A stretch of DNA of 37,736 bases from Clostridiales bacterium (GTDB lineage: Bacteria > Bacillota > Clostridia > Christensenellales > Pumilibacteraceae), in contig JAFLVC010000016.1 in assembly GCA_022508505.1 (NCBI GenBank), positions 1 through 37,736 of the forward strand, in the 5' to 3' direction. The notes under the pieces are model-generated. The model saw only the letters and a program-made list of their open reading frames with translations, had not been told where the DNA came from and did not search any database. Positions 1 through 9,043 of the stretch are shown piece by piece (position 1 is the stretch's first letter; the number at the start of each line of letters is the position of its first letter). The position numbers and the translations under genes are program-made.

Positions 1-44
1 ATTCTTTACTCCATGCCGTTTTGGAATAAGGTGTGTTTTTTATT

Positions 45-91
45 TGTCATTCTGAGCGAAGCGACGCAAGCGGCGCGAAGTCGAAGAATCT
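45..91 (+). repeat. Intergenic repeat R1
   Basis: One copy of a recurring intergenic sequence that begins TGTCATTCTGAGCGAAGC and ends CGAAGTCGAAGAATCT. Other copies or fragments lie at 15994-16038, 24493-24532, 24590-24634, 22084-22109, 27359-27387 and 27486-27512. The arms are complementary enough to fold into a long hairpin. It codes for nothing visible. Function unknown. Confidence 0.8.
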
Positions 92-102
92 ATTTGTCAA
101 CA

Positions 103-174
103 GTCCCTCAGACGAGCAACAGTCCCTCAGTCTGCTCGCAAGCTCGCCGACAGGTCTTACACATGGGAGCCTTT
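103..174. repeat. Intergenic repeat R2 (degenerate copy)
   Basis: A degenerate copy of the palindromic R2 element: CCCTCAGTCTG, a small hairpin made of GCTCGCAAGCTCGC, then a GGGAGCC end. Clean copies are at 15288-15352, 22024-22083, 24427-24490, 27260-27318 and 36837-36900. Here the CCTCAG module is duplicated. It lies beside R1, as in several other copies. Confidence 0.65.
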
Positions 175-180
175 TCTATG

Positions 181-211
181 GAAAAGCGCGAGCATCTCTA
201 TCTCGCGCTTC
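181..211 (-). terminator. Terminator after the V-ATPase operon
   Basis: Inverted repeat AAGCGCGAG / CTCGCGCTT with a 9-base loop. On the minus strand it is followed by TTTTCC. It lies about 60 bases past the stop of the last V-ATPase gene, at the position expected for the operon terminator. Confidence 0.65.
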
Positions 212-221
212 TTTAATTATT

Positions 222-272
222 CAATATTCATTCTTATCTTTTATCTATTCATGTAGCCGCTTGCGGCGCTCA
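222..272 (-). repeat. Gene-end repeat R3 at the atpD stop codon
   Basis: Read on the minus strand, the TGA stop of subunit D is directly followed by GCGCCGCAAGCGGCT and then an A-rich stretch with AGATAA units, leading into a terminator hairpin. The same module follows the stop of the flavodiiron gene (24952), the small acidic gene (36804) and the 5S rRNA (about 36993). See findings. Confidence 0.7.
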
Positions 273-884
273 GCCTTCCAATTCTTTGACTTTCATCAAC
301 CTGACGACGGATGCGCGTTCGTTTTCGTCGAGCTTCATCAAGATATACTTTATCGTTTCCTGAAGCTGCGGAATCATGACGTATTCGAGCGCGTTGACAC
401 GCCGTCTGTTCTTTTCTATCTCGTCGGCGAGCATGTTGCACGTCTTTTCGACTTCGGCAAGGTGCAGCAGCCTATCGGCAAGCTCGGTCAGTCTTAATAT
501 CGCGTCGTCGAGCTCTGCGGGAGCGGCGCACAGCGCGTAAGGAAGTTCGACGTTTCCCACCCGCGCGGTCTCCATGTACGGGACGTCCACGCCCATGACG
601 TTTTTCGTTCCGACGTTTATCGACGCGGTCAGTGTGGGAAGCGCTATCGCCTGCACCACCTCGAGCGGCGCGCCTGCGGACAGCGAGAACAGTCTTAACG
701 CTTCGGCAATCTCTTTTTCTATATCCTCGCGAAGCTTTTTGTTCTCTTTTATCAGTATGAGAAACTGCCGGACCATTTCGTCCGACTTATCCTTCAACAG
801 CTTGTGCCCGCGCTCCGCGGTCTTAAGTCTGTCCTTTAGCCGACGCAGTTCCATGCGCGTCGGGTTTACGTTCAGTCTTGCCAT
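270..884 (-). CDS. atpD: V-type ATP synthase subunit D
   Basis: Central-shaft subunit D of a V/A-type ATPase, 204 residues, about the normal family length. It begins MARLNVNPTRMELRRLK, typical of the family, where two long helices form a coiled-coil axle that turns inside the A3B3 head. The rest of the protein is helical and charged, ending in the second long helix. An AAGGG Shine-Dalgarno sequence precedes the ATG at 884. It is the last gene of the operon, 45 bases after subunit B, and its stop merges into repeat R3 and a terminator. The family assignment is secure. The gene name follows the bacterial V-ATPase convention and should not be confused with the F-type beta subunit. Confidence 0.95.
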   Translation of the reverse strand: MARLNVNPTRMELRRLKDRLKTAERGHKLLKDKSDEMVRQFLILIKENKKLREDIEKEIAEALRLFSLSAGAPLEVVQAIALPTLTASINVGTKNVMGVDVPYMETARVGNVELPYALCAAPAELDDAILRLTELADRLLHLAEVEKTCNMLADEIEKNRRRVNALEYVMIPQLQETIKYILMKLDENERASVVRLMKVKELEG

Positions 885-929
885 TTTTTTAACCCTTGGA
901 TTGCCGTTCTTTTTTGGGTTACGATGATT

Positions 930-2315
930 TTACTCTTGCGTTACTATTCCTAAGAACTCGTCGAGGTATTCGTCGCGTATGCGCTTGAGCTCGCTGCGCG
1001 GCAAAATTCGAAGGAGCGACCAGCCGATGTCGAGCGTTTCTTCTATCGTGCGGTTGCAATCGAAGCCCTGATTGATGTACTGTTTTTCAAACTCCTCGGC
1101 AAACCGCGCGTACTGCCTGTCGATGTCCGAAAGCGCCGCTTCGCCGAGTATCGCGCCCAGCTCTTTTGCGTCCTTGCCTCTTGCGTACGCCGAGAACAGC
1201 TGGTTCATGGTGTCGGCGTGGTCCTTCCTCGTCTTGCCTTTGCCTATGCCCTTGTCCTTGAGTCGTGACAGCGACGGCAAAACGTCGATCGGCGGATTCA
1301 TGCCTTTTTTGTAAAGCTCGCGCGAGAGGATTATCTGCCCTTCCGTGATGTAGCCTGTAAGGTCGGGAATGGGGTGCGTCTTATCGTCCTCCGGCATGGT
1401 GAGAATGGGTATGAGCGTAATAGAGCCCGCCTTGCCGCGAACACGCCCCGCGCGCTCGTAAATGGTTGCAAGGTCGGTATACAGATAACCGGGATAGCCG
1501 CGGCGGCCGGGCACCTCGCGGCGCGCCGCCGAAATCTCGCGGAGAGCCTCCGCGTAGTTGGTTATGTCCGTCATTATGACGAGAACGTGCATGCCGCAGT
1601 CGAACGCGAGGTACTCCGCGGCGGTCATCGCCATACGCGGCGTGTTGATTCGCTCTACCGCGGGGTCGTTTGCGAGGTTGAGGAACATGACCGTTCTGTC
1701 AATCGCGCCCGTCTTGCGGAAGTCGTTGATAAAGAAGTCGCTCTCCTCGTACGTTATGCCCATTGCCGCGAACACGACGGCGAACTTGTCGTCGGTGTTT
1801 TTGACCTGCGCCTGCCGCGCTATCTGCGCCGCGAGGTCTGCGTGCGGAAGGCCGGACGCCGAGAACACGGGAAGTTTTTGACCGCGAACGAGGGTGTTAA
1901 GACCGTCTATCGCGCTTACACCCGTCTGAATGAACTCGTTGGGATAGTCGCGTGCAACCGGGTTTAACGGGCTTCCGTTTATGTCGAGGCTCTTTTCGGG
2001 AAGTATCTCCGCGCCGCCGTCGATGGGATTGCCCATGCCGTCGAAAACCCTGCCGAGCATGTCGTGCGCGACCTTGAGCTCAATCGCCTTGCCCGTGAAC
2101 TGCGCTTTCGCTTCCGCTATCTTGAGTCCGCGGCTGGGCGCGAAAAGCTGAACGAGCGCCTTGTCGCCGTCCACCTCGAGCACGCGGCCGAGCCGAGTTT
2201 CGCCCTCGCCGCTCTGCGCAATCTTGACGAGCTCGTTGTACTTGACGCCCTCGACGTTCTCGACGAGCATTAGCGGGCCTACGACCTCTTTAATCGTGCG
2301 GTATTCTTTACGCAT
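930..2315 (-). CDS. atpB: V-type ATP synthase subunit B
   Basis: Non-catalytic nucleotide-binding subunit B of the V/A-type ATPase head, 461 residues, full length. It starts [21 protein letters not shown], typical of subunit B, has an N-terminal beta-barrel (about residues 10-75), and a central RecA-like domain containing [18 protein letters not shown] (around residue 152) where subunit A carries its P-loop. Subunit B lacks a functional Walker A, as expected. Conserved blocks such as [21 protein letters not shown] (split across residues 258-278) face the catalytic site. A strong SD (AGGAG) precedes the ATG. It lies 35 bases downstream of subunit A. In the complex, three B alternate with three A subunits. 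Identification is secure. Confidence 0.97.
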   Translation of the reverse strand: MRKEYRTIKEVVGPLMLVENVEGVKYNELVKIAQSGEGETRLGRVLEVDGDKALVQLFAPSRGLKIAEAKAQFTGKAIELKVAHDMLGRVFDGMGNPIDGGAEILPEKSLDINGSPLNPVARDYPNEFIQTGVSAIDGLNTLVRGQKLPVFSASGLPHADLAAQIARQAQVKNTDDKFAVVFAAMGITYEESDFFINDFRKTGAIDRTVMFLNLANDPAVERINTPRMAMTAAEYLAFDCGMHVLVIMTDITNYAEALREISAARREVPGRRGYPGYLYTDLATIYERAGRVRGKAGSITLIPILTMPEDDKTHPIPDLTGYITEGQIILSRELYKKGMNPPIDVLPSLSRLKDKGIGKGKTRKDHADTMNQLFSAYARGKDAKELGAILGEAALSDIDRQYARFAEEFEKQYINQGFDCNRTIEETLDIGWSLLRILPRSELKRIRDEYLDEFLGIVTQE

Positions 2316-2350
2316 TTTTCTCTCCTTCTTCTATCGGTCGGAACGCCCTT

Positions 2351-4105
2351 TTAGTCTCCGTCCTTTTTGAGCTCAGCTATCTGGTTGATCATCTGCGCGT
2401 GGATCTCGTCGAGGCGCGCGATGTCCTTTTCTTCGACGTACTTCGCTCTGCCTATCTGCTCGCGGCACGGAAGCGCCAAAAGCTTGTCTATATCGACGCC
2501 GCGGTCGAGAGCACGGCCTGCGTGCGCGTACCAATCGACGATGAGCTTGAGCATCTTGAACTGCTTTTTGAGCGAGGTGTACGTGTCGACCTCGTGGAAG
2601 CTGTTCTGGTGCAGGTAGTCCTCGCGCACCGACTTTGCCGCCTCCATGGTCAGCCTGTCGCGCGGCGAGAGAGCGTCCATGCCGACCAGCCTTACTATCT
2701 CGTCGAGCTTGGCTTCCTCCTGCAAGAGCTTGCTTATTTCCTTTCTGTACGAATTGAACTGTCCGTCGACGTTGCTCGAAAACCACTGCGCCAACCTATC
2801 GCTGTACAGCGAGTAGCTGACCAGCCAGTCGATTGCCGGGAAGTGGCGCTTATATGCGAGCGCGCTCGACAGTCCCCAATAAACCTTGACTATTCTAAGC
2901 GTCGCTTGGCTGACCGGCTCCGACATGTCTCCGCCCGGAGGTGAAACCGCGCCGATCGCAGTAACCGAGCCGACGCGCTCATCGCCACCGAGGATTTTGA
3001 CGGTTCCCGCGCGCTCGTAGAACTCTGCGAGCCTGCTCGAAAGGTACGCGGGGTATCCTTCCTCGCCCGGCATTTCCTGTAACCGCCCGCTCATCTCGCG
3101 GAGCGCCTCCGCCCAGCGCGACGTCGAGTCCGCCATGATAGCGACCGAATAGCCCATGTCTCTGTAGTATTCGGCAATCGTAATTCCCGTGTATATGCTC
3201 GCCTCGCGCGCCGCGACCGGCATATCCGACGTGTTTGCAATTAGCACCGTGCGCTTCATGAGCGGCTGGTTGGTCTTGGGATCGATGAGCTCGGGGAACT
3301 CGTTGAGAACGTCGGTCATCTCGTTGCCGCGCTCGCCGCAGCCGACGTACACGATGAGGTCTGCGTCCGACCACTTTGCAAGCGCGTGCTGCAACACCGT
3401 CTTACCCGAGCCGAACGGACCGGGAACGGCCGCCACGCCGCCGCGCGCTATCGGGAACAGCGTGTCGACTACGCGCTGGCCCGTGATGAGCGGCTCTGTC
3501 GGCGCGAGCTTTTCCTTGTACGGCCTGCCGCGCCTGACCGGCCAGCGCTGAAGCATGCACACGTTGTGCTTTTGCTTGCCGTCCGACACGACCGCTACAG
3601 TATCTTCTACGGTGAACTCGCCCTTATTGATTTTTTCGATTTTGCCGGCGAGCCCATAGGGAATCATTATCTTGTGCGTTATGACCTCGTTCTCTTGAAC
3701 TGTGCCAATCACGTCGCCCGCGACTACCTCGTCGCCGATTTTAGCGGTCGGCTCGAACTTCCACTTTTTCTTGCGGTCAATCGCATTCGCCTGAACGCCG
3801 CGGTCTATCCTGTCGCCCGACAGCGCCTTAAGGCTTTCGAGCGGCCTTTGAATGCCGTCGTATATTCCGCCGATAAGGCCGGGCGCGAGCTCGACAGAAA
3901 GCGGCATGTCGGTACTTTCCACCGGCTCGCCCGTGCCGAGCATGCTCGTTTCCTCATAGACCTGAATGGACGCCTTGTCGCCCCTCAGCTCTATGATCTC
4001 GCCGATAAGTCCTTTTTCGGACACGCGCACGACGTCGTACATCTTGACGTCCTGCATTCCGTCCGCGACAATCAGCGGTCCGCTTATCTTAACAATCTTT
4101 CCCAT
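2351..4105 (-). CDS. atpA: V-type ATP synthase subunit A (catalytic)
   Basis: Catalytic ATP-binding subunit A of the V/A-type ATPase, 584 residues. The Walker A P-loop GPFGSGKT is at residues 229-236 (Lys235), followed by the [11 protein letters not shown] block. The bulge domain typical of V/A-type A subunits, absent from F1-beta, lies at about residues 110-190. [18 protein letters not shown] carries further catalytic-site residues. An AAGGT SD lies upstream of the ATG. A 114-base gap separates it from subunit F, unusually wide for this operon, and holds a copy of repeat R4. It hydrolyses or makes ATP coupled to rotation of the D-F shaft and K ring. Identification is secure. Confidence 0.98.
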   Translation of the reverse strand: MGKIVKISGPLIVADGMQDVKMYDVVRVSEKGLIGEIIELRGDKASIQVYEETSMLGTGEPVESTDMPLSVELAPGLIGGIYDGIQRPLESLKALSGDRIDRGVQANAIDRKKKWKFEPTAKIGDEVVAGDVIGTVQENEVITHKIMIPYGLAGKIEKINKGEFTVEDTVAVVSDGKQKHNVCMLQRWPVRRGRPYKEKLAPTEPLITGQRVVDTLFPIARGGVAAVPGPFGSGKTVLQHALAKWSDADLIVYVGCGERGNEMTDVLNEFPELIDPKTNQPLMKRTVLIANTSDMPVAAREASIYTGITIAEYYRDMGYSVAIMADSTSRWAEALREMSGRLQEMPGEEGYPAYLSSRLAEFYERAGTVKILGGDERVGSVTAIGAVSPPGGDMSEPVSQATLRIVKVYWGLSSALAYKRHFPAIDWLVSYSLYSDRLAQWFSSNVDGQFNSYRKEISKLLQEEAKLDEIVRLVGMDALSPRDRLTMEAAKSVREDYLHQNSFHEVDTYTSLKKQFKMLKLIVDWYAHAGRALDRGVDIDKLLALPCREQIGRAKYVEEKDIARLDEIHAQMINQIAELKKDGD

Positions 4106-4126
4106 AATCTATGTTACCTTTTTGAA

Positions 4127-4200
4127 CTGTCGTGTGTTTACCTATGCGGCGCGTTATTTGTTGCGCCCGAGGAACTTTGTATCGTAAGAAACTTTTGTAC
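4127..4200. repeat. Intergenic repeat R4 inside the V-ATPase operon
   Basis: The gap between subunits F and A contains GTCGTGTGTTTACC, then TTGCGCCCGAGGAACTTTG and TATCGTAAGAAAC. This aligns with 15927-15980, 26165-26240 and 27395-27470, where the same blocks occur in the same order. It is the only recognised repeat copy inside an operon here. Confidence 0.55.
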
Positions 4201-4219
4201 GCTTTCCTTGCCGCGGTTT

Positions 4220-4546
4220 TCAATTAAACAATATATCCACGCCTACTGCCTTTTCGACGTCCTTTTTGAGCCCCGCCATGCCGTAGCCGTTGGAGCCCGT
4301 CGCGCCCGGAATGGACAGCACTGCGGGGTACGCCTTTTCCTTGAGCTTTTGCATGAGCGCGTCCATCTTGCATGCGTAGTTCTCGGTAACGAGAATGACC
4401 GCGTACTCTTCGGACTTGGACAGCTTTCGAAGCGTGTCTGCCGCCGCGTATTCGTCGTCCACCTTGAACACAGCGGCGCCTATCGCCATGAAAGCCGTTA
4501 CGCTCTCGCCGTCGCCTATTACGGCAAATTTACCTACTTTTTCCAT
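4220..4546 (-). CDS. atpF: V-type ATP synthase subunit F
   Basis: Small subunit F of the V/A-type ATPase, 108 residues, full length. It starts MEKVGKFAVIGDGESVTAF, matching the family's Rossmann-like beginning (IGD...VTGF), and ends with a helix that packs on the D shaft. It also has the conserved AVILVTENYA strand. AAGGG precedes the ATG. It lies between subunit C (68 bases upstream) and A (114 bases downstream). With D it forms the rotating central stalk. Identification is secure from sequence and position. Confidence 0.92.
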   Translation of the reverse strand: MEKVGKFAVIGDGESVTAFMAIGAAVFKVDDEYAAADTLRKLSKSEEYAVILVTENYACKMDALMQKLKEKAYPAVLSIPGATGSNGYGMAGLKKDVEKAVGVDILFN

Positions 4547-4614
4547 TCTTTAAACCCTTGGATTTTCACCCTGTTTTTTAAACCGTTGTTTCTTCCGCCA
4601 TGTCCATCATACAC

Positions 4615-5535
4615 TTAATCATATATCTTGGGCATTCTCGAAAAGAACACGTCCCTCGCGTCCGTCTTGACGCACACGAGCGCCGTCTTCATCGCCTTCA
4701 GCTCGACGCGCGCACGCGTGTAGTAATTTAAGAACGGCTCGTACGTCGACATCTTGGCGCACAGCGAATCGGTCAAAAAGAACAAGTGGTCGTCCGCGTC
4801 GCTCTCGTACTTGGCGAGCGACCGAAACTCGTCCGCTTCCATATCCTCGGCGATGTCCTCGTACTCCGTTCCGAGAAAGCACCCGCCGAAATTTTTTACG
4901 GTCAAGGACTCCATGAGCGTCTCTTTTTTGAGCGTGCCGCCGTCTATGAACTCGTCGCGGTTTTGCCCCATGCGGCGCAGCCTTGCCGCAGAGAGAATGT
5001 TCTTTAAGTCGATTTCTTTTTTGAAATACTTTTTTATTACGCGCACGCCGCAAGAGAGTATCAGCTTGTACATGGCGCGAGTGATTGCGAGGTCTATCTC
5101 GCGCGGCTCGCGCTCCTTGTTCTCGTCGAGCTCCTCAAGCGCTTCTTCGAGGTAGCGGTCGCAGTCCGAATAGTCGCCGCGCGCTATCTTGTCGGGCTCG
5201 CCGCCCACTTGGTAGTAGCCGTCGTTCGGCACCTGTATAAACCTCGACTTGTACGCGAGCTTGACGTTGTTGTACCAAAACGGCGCGGTTAAAGCTTCAC
5301 GCACTTTATCGCTCGGCGAAACCTCGTCGATAAATGCAATCAGCCTGTCCGTCTCGGCGACGACAAAGCTGTCTATCGAGACGTCCCCGGCGCACACATA
5401 CCCGTAGTCGCCGAGCATCTTCATAGCGTCGGCAACCGAGGGCGCTTCGGCGACGCGGCGAAGCTTTTCGCCGTCCAGCCGCGAGGCGTATTGCATTGCG
5501 AGCGTGTTCGCAAATATCATCGTCGAAGCCGTCAT
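4615..5535 (-). CDS. atpC: V-type ATP synthase subunit C
   Basis: Subunit C (yeast d homologue) of the V/A-type ATPase, 306 residues. It is a helical, funnel-shaped protein that sits as a socket between the membrane K ring and the D-F shaft. The N-terminal region reads FANTLAMQYASRL, resembling other bacterial C subunits, and the sequence is otherwise acidic and poorly conserved, as is usual. Its ATG overlaps the TGA of subunit E (ATGA) and no SD is visible, so translation is probably coupled to E. Order E-C-F-A-B-D is the standard bacterial arrangement and supports the call. Confidence 0.88.
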   Translation of the reverse strand: MTASTMIFANTLAMQYASRLDGEKLRRVAEAPSVADAMKMLGDYGYVCAGDVSIDSFVVAETDRLIAFIDEVSPSDKVREALTAPFWYNNVKLAYKSRFIQVPNDGYYQVGGEPDKIARGDYSDCDRYLEEALEELDENKEREPREIDLAITRAMYKLILSCGVRVIKKYFKKEIDLKNILSAARLRRMGQNRDEFIDGGTLKKETLMESLTVKNFGGCFLGTEYEDIAEDMEADEFRSLAKYESDADDHLFFLTDSLCAKMSTYEPFLNYYTRARVELKAMKTALVCVKTDARDVFFSRMPKIYD

Positions 5536-6113
5536 AGTTGAAGCGTCTTTACCGTCTCCGGCTCGGTGCGCTCTTTGAGGTCGGCGATTATCTCGTCAAC
5601 CGTCAAATCGCGGTCATACTTGGCGTTTTTGAGTATTACGCCCGCCTCGAAGTCGCCCTTCTCTTTTGAGAGCGTCAGCTTTTTCTTTATCGAACCCGAA
5701 AGCTTTTTAACCCACGCGTCGTTTACGCGCTTCGAGTCCGCCTTCGCTGCGACTATCTCGTCGCCGTCTTCCGCGACTTCCTTTATCAAGCGGCTCAGCA
5801 TGGCGAGATACTCGGCGTCCTTCATCTTGAGGATTTTTGCCTTGACTGCAGCGTAGACGTTGTCGACGCACTCGCGCTTGTAGCCGAGGAAGATCTTGCC
5901 GGCTTCGAGCTCGCCAAGCTTGAGCTTGCCGCTCTTTACGGCGTCCGCCGCGGCCTTAGCTTCCTCTTCGGCACTTTTCTCGCGCGCGGAAAGCTCGGCG
6001 GCAATCGCTTTTTCGACTTCCGCTTTTTCCTGTTCCGCGTCGGCGATCATTGTCTCCGCCGATTTTTTCGCCGACTTAATTATGTCGTCGATTATGTTCT
6101 GCTTGCCCTGCAT
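5532..6113 (-). CDS. atpE: V-type ATP synthase subunit E
   Basis: Peripheral-stalk subunit E of the V/A-type ATPase, 193 residues, full length. The first 110 residues or so form a charged coiled coil rich in Ala, Glu and Lys (for example AEQEKAEVEKAI), and the C-terminal third is globular and binds the A3B3 head. It begins 1 base after the stop of subunit K and ends overlapping the start of subunit C by 4 bases. It pairs with the small coiled-coil subunit encoded at 8675-9043 to make the stator stalk. Identification rests on composition, length and operon position. Confidence 0.85.
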   Translation of the reverse strand: MQGKQNIIDDIIKSAKKSAETMIADAEQEKAEVEKAIAAELSAREKSAEEEAKAAADAVKSGKLKLGELEAGKIFLGYKRECVDNVYAAVKAKILKMKDAEYLAMLSRLIKEVAEDGDEIVAAKADSKRVNDAWVKKLSGSIKKKLTLSKEKGDFEAGVILKNAKYDRDLTVDEIIADLKERTEPETVKTLQL

Positions 6114-6114
6114 A

Positions 6115-6606
6115 TTACGCTATTGCGGGTATGTCGAGAAGCATTATGCCGAGGAACGAGATGAGGAACGCAAAGAGCGCGAACAGCTCGACGAATATAA
6201 GCATGATTATCGCGTGGCTGCTCTCCTCCTCGTGCTTGCCGATAAGCCCTACGCAGCTGACCGCGACGTTGCCCTGCATGATAGCCGATATCATGCCGGC
6301 GAGCGCTATAGGGAGCGAGTACGCAAGTATAGTCAAGCCCATCTCGGGGGTTACCGCCTTCAAGCCGCCGATCGCGCCTGTCTGAATCAACACGATAAAC
6401 GCGACGACAAACCCGTAGAGACCCTGCGTGGACGGCATGACCTGCAAAACGATCGTCTTGGAAAACTTGTCGGGTTGCTTGCTGACGAGCGCCGCCGACG
6501 CTTGCGCGGCGCGGCCTACGCCTATCGCCGAACCTATGCCGGCGAATATGATGGCGAACGCCGCTCCGAGTATGGCGTAAAAATGCCCCATGCCCATTGT
6601 TACCAT
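6115..6606 (-). CDS. atpK: V-type ATP synthase subunit K (rotor ring)
   Basis: Membrane rotor proteolipid, 163 residues, made of two fused hairpins (four membrane helices, roughly residues 9-31, 53-76, 92-110 and 131-156). The ion-binding carboxylate is Glu140 in helix 4. Thr60-Gln61 in MPSTQGLYGF and Gln111 in IMQGN match the positions that bind sodium with the glutamate in Enterococcus hirae NtpK (Thr64, Gln65, Gln110, Glu139). The first hairpin has no acidic residue at the equivalent site, as usual for duplicated V-type rotors. A strong SD (AAAGGAG) precedes the ATG. Its neighbours are subunits I and E. Sodium specificity is an inference. Confidence 0.95.
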   Translation of the reverse strand: MVTMGMGHFYAILGAAFAIIFAGIGSAIGVGRAAQASAALVSKQPDKFSKTIVLQVMPSTQGLYGFVVAFIVLIQTGAIGGLKAVTPEMGLTILAYSLPIALAGMISAIMQGNVAVSCVGLIGKHEEESSHAIIMLIFVELFALFAFLISFLGIMLLDIPAIA

Positions 6607-6625
6607 TTTGTTTTCTCCTTTACCT

Positions 6626-8674
6626 TTAATTTTCGGCAGTTGCTGCCGTTTTTACCTTTTTGTTGTTTGCGCGCATGTTGTCGAGCGTTTCGCCGCGCCC
6701 CACCACGTGCGTGTACTTTCCGCGGCTTCCGAGCGGCACGAACAGCCGTCCGTTGCCGTCGTAGAACTTGCCGTAGAACTCAAGAAACTGAAGCCTCGCG
6801 TTGTGGACGTACGAGCCGAGAACGCCTATCAACATGTTGAATGCGTGAAGCGGGATCAAAAGTATTATTCCGAGCGGATAGCCTATGCCCGGGATGTTGA
6901 AAAGCAGACTGCCGAGCGTGTTGAACGCCATGCCGATAGCGACAGTCGCAAGCCCGAGTCCGAAGATACGGCTGTACGAAAGAATGTCCGAGAACAGATT
7001 GATGAGCCCGTATATCTCCTTGAAGCCGCCGAAGATTTTTCCGAACACGCCTTTTTTGTGACGGCCGCCGAAGATGAGCAGCATGCCGCCGCCCGTCGCC
7101 GCGAGCACGATTGCCGCCGTCATAAAGCCCTTGGGCGCGTTTTTGAGAAGTATTGTCGCCGCGAGGCAGCCGAGCGCACCGAACAGGAGGATTATCGATC
7201 CTGCGTCGAATATCGCGTCGAGCGGCTTTCCGTCCTTGCACAGCTTGATGAACTTGATGATAAAGCCTGTCGTAAGCTGAACCACTCCGAACGCAACCGC
7301 AAGACCCAAGAACATTATCGGGTCCTCAAGCGGATTGAACCACAGCGATATGTCCTTGCTGAACTCCACCGCAAAATATCCGCCGAAAACTATTCCCCAA
7401 ATGACGGCAGACACGCCGCCCATGCCGACGAGGAGGAGAAGCATTCTCGTGCCCTTTCCCATCTTTTTGGATAGGCCCAAAGCAAGCCCCACTGCGGCGA
7501 GAACAAAGCCGTACCCCGCGTCGCCTATCATCAGCCCGAAGAACAGGAAGAAGAACACCGACATTACGGGAGTGGGATCGAGCTCGCGATACCTCGGCGG
7601 GCTGGACATGTTGGTAATCTGCTCGTACGGCTCGACGATTTTTTTGTTGACGGCGAGCGAGGGCGGGTTGTCCTTTTCCTCGGGCGCGAGCGTCTGCACG
7701 AATACTTCCGGGCATTTTACGCGCAGCTCTTCCACCGTCGACTTGACCTCGACGGTGGGCAGCCACCCTTCCAAAATAAAGGTGCTGTCCGTCTTTAAAA
7801 ACTTTTCGTCAGCCTCGTTACGCTCTACGCCGTGCTCGAACACGTCGTAAAGTATCTTCAACTCGTCGTAGTATTTGAGGTAGTCGAGCGCATTCTTGTT
7901 GAGCTCAATCACCTCACGCTCGATGTCCGCTATTTCGTTTTGAAGCGCTTCGATCTTTTGTGCGGCGGTACAGTCGTCGCTAAACACACAGCGCGAAAAC
8001 CCGAATCCGCCAAGCGCCTTTTCGACTTCCCTTTCGTCCGTATCGCGACACACGGTGACGGCGAGCAAGCCGAACGGCGTCTTTGCAAGCTCATACGCGC
8101 AATTGAGCCCGTCGAGCGCCTCGCAGGGGTTTGCGGTTGAGGGCGAAGCGAACGCCGCTACGACGACGCTCCCCGTGCGTTTGAGCTGCGAAAGCCTTAT
8201 GGGAAGCTCCGCGTACGGCTCGTAGGTGCGAATGACGTTATTCGCCTCTTGCGTGCGCGTTTTGCAGTCTATTATGTCGAACGAAATTCTTTGAAGCTCG
8301 TCGCATACGTTCAAAAGCTCATACTCTTTTGCTCGCGTGTCCGAGTAGTCGTCGCGCGTAATCGGCTTGACGCCCTTTTCGAACTTGCGTTTTGCGAGCA
8401 CGTAGCTTATGGGCTCGCCCTTCTTAATTGCCTTTTCGATAGCGCTCGACATGTCTGTATAGCGCTTTTCCAAAAAGTCGATTGCAAAAGCGACGCGGCT
8501 CTGCTTGAGCTTGAGCTCGCGGGAAAGCGACGCCTCGCCGCGCTCTAAGTCGAACGACGTCTCGTCGGTCGCGCGCACCTCAAACAGTCCGCGATCGACC
8601 AACCTGTCGATTATTTTGCTCTCCGACTTTTTAAGTCCGATAAGCCGAATATGCGTCATCTCGGCTATCGCCAT
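6626..8674 (-). CDS. atpI: V-type ATP synthase subunit I (stator a)
   Basis: Membrane stator subunit I of the V/A-type ATPase, 682 residues. The N-terminal half (about 1-340) is a soluble, helical cytosolic arm (IRLIGLKKSESKIIDRLVDR at the start) that binds the peripheral stalks. The C-terminal half carries about seven or eight membrane helices, starting at PTPVMSVFFFLFFGLMIGDAG and including the conserved SYSRIFGLGLA segment, whose arginine lies beside the ion path. It starts right after the stop of the small stalk subunit, with GAGAGG as SD. With the K ring it forms the ion channel. Identification is secure. Confidence 0.95.
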   Translation of the reverse strand: MAIAEMTHIRLIGLKKSESKIIDRLVDRGLFEVRATDETSFDLERGEASLSRELKLKQSRVAFAIDFLEKRYTDMSSAIEKAIKKGEPISYVLAKRKFEKGVKPITRDDYSDTRAKEYELLNVCDELQRISFDIIDCKTRTQEANNVIRTYEPYAELPIRLSQLKRTGSVVVAAFASPSTANPCEALDGLNCAYELAKTPFGLLAVTVCRDTDEREVEKALGGFGFSRCVFSDDCTAAQKIEALQNEIADIEREVIELNKNALDYLKYYDELKILYDVFEHGVERNEADEKFLKTDSTFILEGWLPTVEVKSTVEELRVKCPEVFVQTLAPEEKDNPPSLAVNKKIVEPYEQITNMSSPPRYRELDPTPVMSVFFFLFFGLMIGDAGYGFVLAAVGLALGLSKKMGKGTRMLLLLVGMGGVSAVIWGIVFGGYFAVEFSKDISLWFNPLEDPIMFLGLAVAFGVVQLTTGFIIKFIKLCKDGKPLDAIFDAGSIILLFGALGCLAATILLKNAPKGFMTAAIVLAATGGGMLLIFGGRHKKGVFGKIFGGFKEIYGLINLFSDILSYSRIFGLGLATVAIGMAFNTLGSLLFNIPGIGYPLGIILLIPLHAFNMLIGVLGSYVHNARLQFLEFYGKFYDGNGRLFVPLGSRGKYTHVVGRGETLDNMRANNKKVKTAATAEN

Positions 8675-9043
8675 TTATTTACCTCTCAACTCGTCGAAAA
8701 GCTCGTTTGCCCGCTTTTCGATAGCCTTGCTCTTTTCCTTTACGAGCGCCTTGCCCTTTTCGTGCGCCTTTTCGATCATGTCGGCGACGGCGGCATCCGC
8801 TTCCTTTTCGGCATTCTTGACAGCCTCGCTCTTTTTGAGCGCGGCGACAGTTTCGGCATGCTCGCGCATGTTGCGCTCGCGCGTCGCGCCGTCGAGACCT
8901 ATCGCCTTGACCGATTCCTCGGCGCGACCGATTATGCGCTTCGCCTCGTCCTCGGCGGAAAGTATGTCGCCGATGGCCTGCTCGAGCTCGCCGTCCAGCT
9001 TTTCGCGCGGCTCGTATGAAATTATGGGCTGTTTCTTAGCCAT
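8675..9043 (-). CDS. V-ATPase peripheral-stalk coiled-coil subunit (G/H type)
   Basis: A 122-residue protein that is almost wholly charged coiled coil (from about residue 15 to the end), with no signal peptide or membrane helix. It is the first subunit gene of the ATPase operon, directly before subunit I, where bacterial and archaeal clusters encode the G/H-type partner of subunit E. It would pair with E to form the stator stalk. The family is too low in complexity for a call by sequence alone, so position carries much of the weight. GAGG precedes the ATG, and the start overlaps the end of rpiB by 8 bases. Confidence 0.8.
   Translation of the reverse strand: MAKKQPIISYEPREKLDGELEQAIGDILSAEDEAKRIIGRAEESVKAIGLDGATRERNMREHAETVAALKKSEAVKNAEKEADAAVADMIEKAHEKGKALVKEKSKAIEKRANELFDELRGK

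Noticed and set aside
3386-4618. A 410-codon open frame on the plus strand
   Set aside because: It is antisense to V-ATPase subunits A and F, which are certain. The frame stays open because of the codon bias of the opposite strand.
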